Source: Desulfococcus multivorans (lineage in GTDB: Bacteria > Desulfobacterota > Desulfobacteria > Desulfobacterales > Desulfococcaceae). Taken from it: 64,000 nt of DNA. Each line of letters begins with the position of its first letter. Within the stretch, counting starts at the first letter, position 1. This document shows positions 60,256-64,000 of the stretch, piece after piece. A model generated the notes under the pieces. It worked only from the letters and a program-made list of their open reading frames with translations. It had not been told where the DNA came from and did no database searches. Location: positions 3,383,001 through 3,447,000 of the forward strand of contig NZ_CP015381.1 of the NCBI RefSeq assembly GCF_001854245.1. The letters run 5' to 3'. The position numbers and the translations under genes are program-made.

Positions 60256-63200
60256 TACCGGAATTCCATCCGGAAGGTCAGGGCGCCGCCGAAATTGCCC
60301 GCCGTATCCTGAAAAGCGCTCACCATCAGCTCCTCCAGAATCCTGTATTCCGAAATCACCTTCTGGACGGTCACGCCATTTTTGATGTCGGCGCCGTATT
60401 TCACTGTAATCCGTCGGGAAAGTTCCTTGCCCAGGGTTACCCTGATGTCCTCTGCGTCACCGCCGTTTCCGGCCTCGCTCAATTCCACCTCGACGATGTC
60501 CAGGCCGGTGGCGTCTCTGACACCCGACGATAGGGTATCCGAGAGAATCTCCCCCAGCATCCCACGGGCGGAGAAGCCCGAACCGCCGTCATCCCGACGC
60601 ATCTCCTTCAGGGTCTTTCCGAACACCAGAAGAGAGATGATGTCCCCGTGCTCTTCCGCGGGATTCGATGTCAGCTCGAATCTCAGATTATCCGGCGTCC
60701 CGCCGATCTTGAGCGTAACGATCCAGTCCCGCACCTCGACCTCTCCCTCGATATCGATTGTGGGTTCCGTCCGGTAAGGATTGAGGAAGTCGACAACCCC
60801 TCTCCGTATCTCGAAAGCCCGCTTCTGATAGGTGACCACCCCTTCGTCCACCGCGGCCCGACCGCTGATCACCGGACGCTGGGCCGTGCCCAGCACACGG
60901 AGATCCGGACTGAGGCGCATGTCCGCCACATTGTTCTCCACCACGAAAGGTTCCCGGCGTTTGACGACGATATCGAGGGCCATATCGCTCAGGAACGGGG
61001 TCTCCCCCGCGTCCGGTTCAGGGGCCGTCTCACGGGTCTTCGTCGTCATGCCCTGAAGGAGGTTGAGTTCGACATCCCTGGTGTAGCGCCCTTCCAGAAG
61101 AACGATCTCTCCCGAAAGCATGGATTTTTCAGGGGTTCCACTCAGGTTCAACCGGCTGTCCAAAAGCAGGCTCAAGGTGTCGGGAATCTCGATGGGGAGT
61201 CTCCGGGCCGAGGCCTGGAGATCCACCCTTACCGGCGCAAATGCCTCGAGGTCGACACGCCCGTCCAGGCCAAAGCTTCCGTCGTCGATACGGCCCGTCA
61301 CATTTTCCAGCGACAGTGCTCCGGACGACAGGACAACCCGGCCCGTCACGTCATGGAGGCGCTGATCCAGCCCCGGGAGGTTCATTCCGAGACGATCCAG
61401 GGTGAGGCGGCCCTGAAGTTCCGGTTTTTCGAGGGTTCCCGACATTTCGGCCGCCAGGAGAATCACCCCCTGGGGATCGCTTTCCGCATCCAGGAAAGGT
61501 CGGATCACCGCCAGGGGAATACGGCCGTCGGCGCTCAGCGCCAGCCTTCCGGCCAGGTCCCCGGCGCCCTTCAGGGTGATGCGGCCGTCCTCCAGCAGGC
61601 GAATCTCCGTAGCCGGCAGCGTGTAACGCCCTTCCTCGAAACGGGCTTCGATCCGCCGGCCGGCCAGCAACGGCCGCCCCCCGCTCACCAGGCTCAGGTC
61701 GCGCAGGTCTGCCGCGACCCGGATCGTCTCCCAAGCGTCGCTTTTCCCCTCGGCCGTGAGGGTGCCGTCGATGCGTCCCGTCAGGTCGTCCAGCCCCGCG
61801 ATCCGGAAATAGGGCGCCAGGTCGGTTCGGTCAAAGCCCAGGACCGCGGAAAACGTCTTCCGGTCCAGATGATACCGGCCGTTCAGGTCAAACCCCGGCC
61901 GTCCCCAGATGCGTGCCGTGCGATCCGCGAGAGCCAGTTGGATGCGAAAATCCGCCATCGGCTTCCGGTTGATCCGGATATCCGTCATGGCCACGCGCCC
62001 CTCGGCCCGCGGATCCGCGAAGGACCCCTTGCCGAAAAGATCGAGGGAGACCGTACCGGCGAGGCGGTCGGGGCCGCCTGCCGCAGGGATGCTGCCCAGG
62101 GAAATCCCCGTCGACGTCACGCGCATCTCGTAGGTGGACCGGTCGAGATCGATGATGCCCTGTCCGTCGAGGAACTCTTCCGGGGTCACGGCCACCCGAA
62201 ACCGGTCGAGCCGGATGGTCCCCCCGTCCATCCGGGCGTTCATCGTCACGCCGTCCAGGGGCTGGTCGCCAAGTTCCAGCCGTCCCCCGTCCACGGTGAT
62301 CGTCCCCCGGGGCCGGGCGACGCTCCCCCCGATCTCACCCGCGAGAGAAAATGTGCCGGTCATGCCGTGGACAAAATCCTCCAGACGAACGGGGTCGCCT
62401 GAAAGTCGGATGTCGAGGGTCGGGTCATCCGAAAAGGCCCCGGTCCCGGGCGTCATGACCCCGACAGTGCCGGTCAGGGTCAGGCGGGATTCTCCGTTCA
62501 CCACCGCAACGGGCGACAGTCCAACCCGTCCCTCGGTCATCGTGATCCGGGCATCCACGTCACCGATGCGGTTGGATCCCACGGCAAGCCCTTCACCCGA
62601 AATGTCCGCCCGCAGGTCCGGAGAACGCGCCGGGCCATCGGCCTTGACGGTGCCGGCGAACCGGCCTTTGATATCTCCGATTTCAAGAAAGTCTCCCGGC
62701 GCGACGTTTTCGAGAGCGAGGGCGAGATCCACCGGCAAACCCGGACGGACCTTGGGGACGTCGCCCGGACGGTTCTCCAGGAGGGTGATGCTGCCTCGGA
62801 CGGTCGCCCGGGACCCCCTGTTCTTCAACGTCAGGGTCGAAATCGCGACGGTGCCGCTTTGGTCCAGGTCGGCCTCGAGAAGAACATCTCCCAGGACGGC
62901 CCCCGGCGCGACGAGCCGTTTTCCGGAGACAGCGAGCGTCGCCGTGGGGCGGTCCGGGCTGCCGCCCATGGAAAGATTCGCCGACAGCCCCCCGGCGACG
63001 CCCTCGATGCCCGCCGGAGACAGGAGCGCCGCCAGATCAGGCGCCTGAAGGGCGAGATCGCCCTTCAGACCCACGGCGAAAAGTGCCCGATCCGCCGACA
63101 GGAATCCCCGGGGAAAAGCGGCCGCCAGATCGGCGTCCCCCTGGACGGACAGGGTTCCGAGACGGGAGATGATCGACAGGGGGGCGATATGGAGATGCCT

Positions 63201-64000
63201 GTCCGCCAGGGAAAGGTGCAGATCGATCCGATCCACGGGAAAGCCGCCCAGAAGACCGCCGCCATAATCAAGCTTCACTGTGGCGTCGGGATCGCTGAGG
63301 GGCCCCTTTGCCGAGAGGTGCATCGCCGCGCTGCCGCTCAGTTCGGGATCGAGGTTAAGCACGTCCCGGATCTCGGCAAGGGCCAGATCCGCATCGAGCG
63401 TGAGATCGAGAACCGGATCGTCGCCCAGTCGATCCACGGCTCCGGCGAGTCGGATATGGGTCTTGCCGGCCGAAAGCGCCAATATAACGGATGAAAGCCG
63501 GTCGGCGTTCAGGTCTGCCGCAGCCTCGAATTGATCGATGGGGCCGGTGAAAGCCGGACTTTCGATATCGCCGCCGAGGATGCCGATCCGAAGGCGTCCT
63601 GTCGGAGTCGACGACGACAGGGCGTCAATCTGCATGGAAACACCTTCCAGCGAAACGGCCAGAGGCGCTTCGGGATCCTTGTATGAAAACACGCCGTTGG
63701 TCAGACGAAAACGGTCGACGACCACCTCGACGGCGGACTGACCGGGTGTCTCGGCCGGTTCCGACGCCCGGGGCTCCGGTTCGGGGAAGGCCCCCATGAG
63801 GTTGAGCCGGCCCCTGGCATCCACCGCGAGGTCTGCCCAGGGCGCCTCGACGCGCACCGCCTTCACGGCAATCACGCCCTTCAGCAACGCCCTCCAGGAG
63901 ACGTCGATACGGAGATGATCGAGTCCGGCCAGCCGCTCCTGTTCGGGGCCTTCCACCAACAGATCACGGATGTCGACACGGCCGGCCAGCAATGAAAAAT
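60255..64000 (-). CDS. tamB: TamB translocation/assembly subunit, partial (AsmA-like)
   Basis: The N-terminus lies beyond the window edge; the last 1248 or so codons are visible. AsmA-like start (SLLAGRVDIRDLLVEGPEQE), then a long repetitive beta-helix with many LxLxG and GxxDLxG runs, ending in the DUF490 domain with ALDIVVKRREPFVVENNVAD, RGVVDFLNPYRTEPTIDIEG and SLLVFGKTLKEM and a final LTFRMEFR. TamB is an inner membrane-anchored, periplasm-spanning bridge that acts with TamA or moves phospholipids. It is transcribed ahead of tamA. Confidence 0.93.
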   Translation of the reverse strand, partial: FSLLAGRVDIRDLLVEGPEQERLAGLDHLRIDVSWRALLKGVIAVKAVRVEAPWADLAVDARGRLNLMGAFPEPEPRASEPAETPGQSAVEVVVDRFRLTNGVFSYKDPEAPLAVSLEGVSMQIDALSSSTPTGRLRIGILGGDIESPAFTGPIDQFEAAADLNADRLSSVILALSAGKTHIRLAGAVDRLGDDPVLDLTLDADLALAEIRDVLNLDPELSGSAAMHLSAKGPLSDPDATVKLDYGGGLLGGFPVDRIDLHLSLADRHLHIAPLSIISRLGTLSVQGDADLAAAFPRGFLSADRALFAVGLKGDLALQAPDLAALLSPAGIEGVAGGLSANLSMGGSPDRPTATLAVSGKRLVAPGAVLGDVLLEADLDQSGTVAISTLTLKNRGSRATVRGSITLLENRPGDVPKVRPGLPVDLALALENVAPGDFLEIGDIKGRFAGTVKADGPARSPDLRADISGEGLAVGSNRIGDVDARITMTEGRVGLSPVAVVNGESRLTLTGTVGVMTPGTGAFSDDPTLDIRLSGDPVRLEDFVHGMTGTFSLAGEIGGSVARPRGTITVDGGRLELGDQPLDGVTMNARMDGGTIRLDRFRVAVTPEEFLDGQGIIDLDRSTYEMRVTSTGISLGSIPAAGGPDRLAGTVSLDLFGKGSFADPRAEGRVAMTDIRINRKPMADFRIQLALADRTARIWGRPGFDLNGRYHLDRKTFSAVLGFDRTDLAPYFRIAGLDDLTGRIDGTLTAEGKSDAWETIRVAADLRDLSLVSGGRPLLAGRRIEARFEEGRYTLPATEIRLLEDGRITLKGAGDLAGRLALSADGRIPLAVIRPFLDAESDPQGVILLAAEMSGTLEKPELQGRLTLDRLGMNLPGLDQRLHDVTGRVVLSSGALSLENVTGRIDDGSFGLDGRVDLEAFAPVRVDLQASARRLPIEIPDTLSLLLDSRLNLSGTPEKSMLSGEIVLLEGRYTRDVELNLLQGMTTKTRETAPEPDAGETPFLSDMALDIVVKRREPFVVENNVADMRLSPDLRVLGTAQRPVISGRAAVDEGVVTYQKRAFEIRRGVVDFLNPYRTEPTIDIEGEVEVRDWIVTLKIGGTPDNLRFELTSNPAEEHGDIISLLVFGKTLKEMRRDDGGSGFSARGMLGEILSDTLSSGVRDATGLDIVEVELSEAGNGGDAEDIRVTLGKELSRRITVKYGADIKNGVTVQKVISEYRILEELMVSAFQDTAGNFGGALTFRMEFR

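Noticed and set aside
1-64000. CRISPR arrays, transposases, integrases, tRNA and rRNA genes
   Set aside because: Looked for and not seen; the repeats present are short and dispersed, not regularly spaced.

Overview
This GC-rich window looks like chromosome from an anaerobic, Gram-negative sulfate-reducing member of the Desulfobacterota (old deltaproteobacteria, Desulfobacteraceae/Desulfosarcinaceae-like). The reasons are dsrC with both redox cysteines, an Lrp/AsnC-like siroheme decarboxylase subunit (the heme route used by sulfate reducers), the anaerobic (CbiD/CbiG/CbiC) corrin pathway, a Desulfovibrio-type flavoredoxin, LPS core genes and a TamA/TamB pair. The window opens inside a peroxiredoxin and closes inside tamB. 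No rRNA, tRNA, CRISPR array, prophage or insertion sequence was recognised.

Layout. 1-5450: peroxiredoxin tail, flavin reductase, ClC channel, a GNAT gene remnant, an orphan HisKA_3 kinase and an ArsB/NhaD-type permease. 5453-23114: a cobalamin cluster in two blocks, cobB-cbiC-cbiD-cbiET-U32 peptidase (5821-11524) and cbiG-cbiH-cobQ followed by a TrkA/Usp regulator and a Kef-type antiporter (17144-23114). A 5.5-kb signalling island lies between them: PAS kinase, RR-PAS-kinase, CheY-like protein and sigma-54 activator. 23162-31932: SrkA kinase, flavoredoxin, then the LPS run lptF-waaA-lpxK and waaF-waaC, and an NRDE protein. 32026-41657: thiolase, a small membrane protein, gyrA-gpsA-radC, a WhiB-like small Cys protein coupled to pgk, an unknown 353-aa protein and a GNAT. 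41691-47719: six-gene mrp (mnh) Na+/H+ antiporter operon on the minus strand, with MrpB fused to MrpA. 48014-54651: dsrC, then yjbQ-siroheme decarboxylase-nitrilase-miaA, trmL, and several small metabolic or hypothetical genes. 54907-64000: PilZ-like protein, NarL-type regulator, OB-like secreted protein, thiamine-binding protein, TamA, TamB.

Genes in the runs are tightly packed, with many ATGA or GTGA stop/start overlaps (cobB/cbiC/cbiD/cbiET, cobQ/trkA/kef, lptF/waaA/lpxK, waaF/waaC), so translational coupling is likely. The corrin cluster lacks genes for several early steps (cbiL, cbiF, cbiJ, cbiK), so the pathway must be completed elsewhere.

The most unusual points are: a canonical -24/-12 promoter upstream of the CheY-like gene, divergent from a sigma-54 activator; an ATA codon at the expected start of cobB behind a perfect hairpin; a 208-nt cbiG/cbiH overlap with a correctly phased slippery heptamer; a WhiB-type four-cysteine signature outside Actinobacteria; a long structured gyrA leader; and a dispersed intergenic repeat (consensus near ACTCAAYTTTCGACTTTC).
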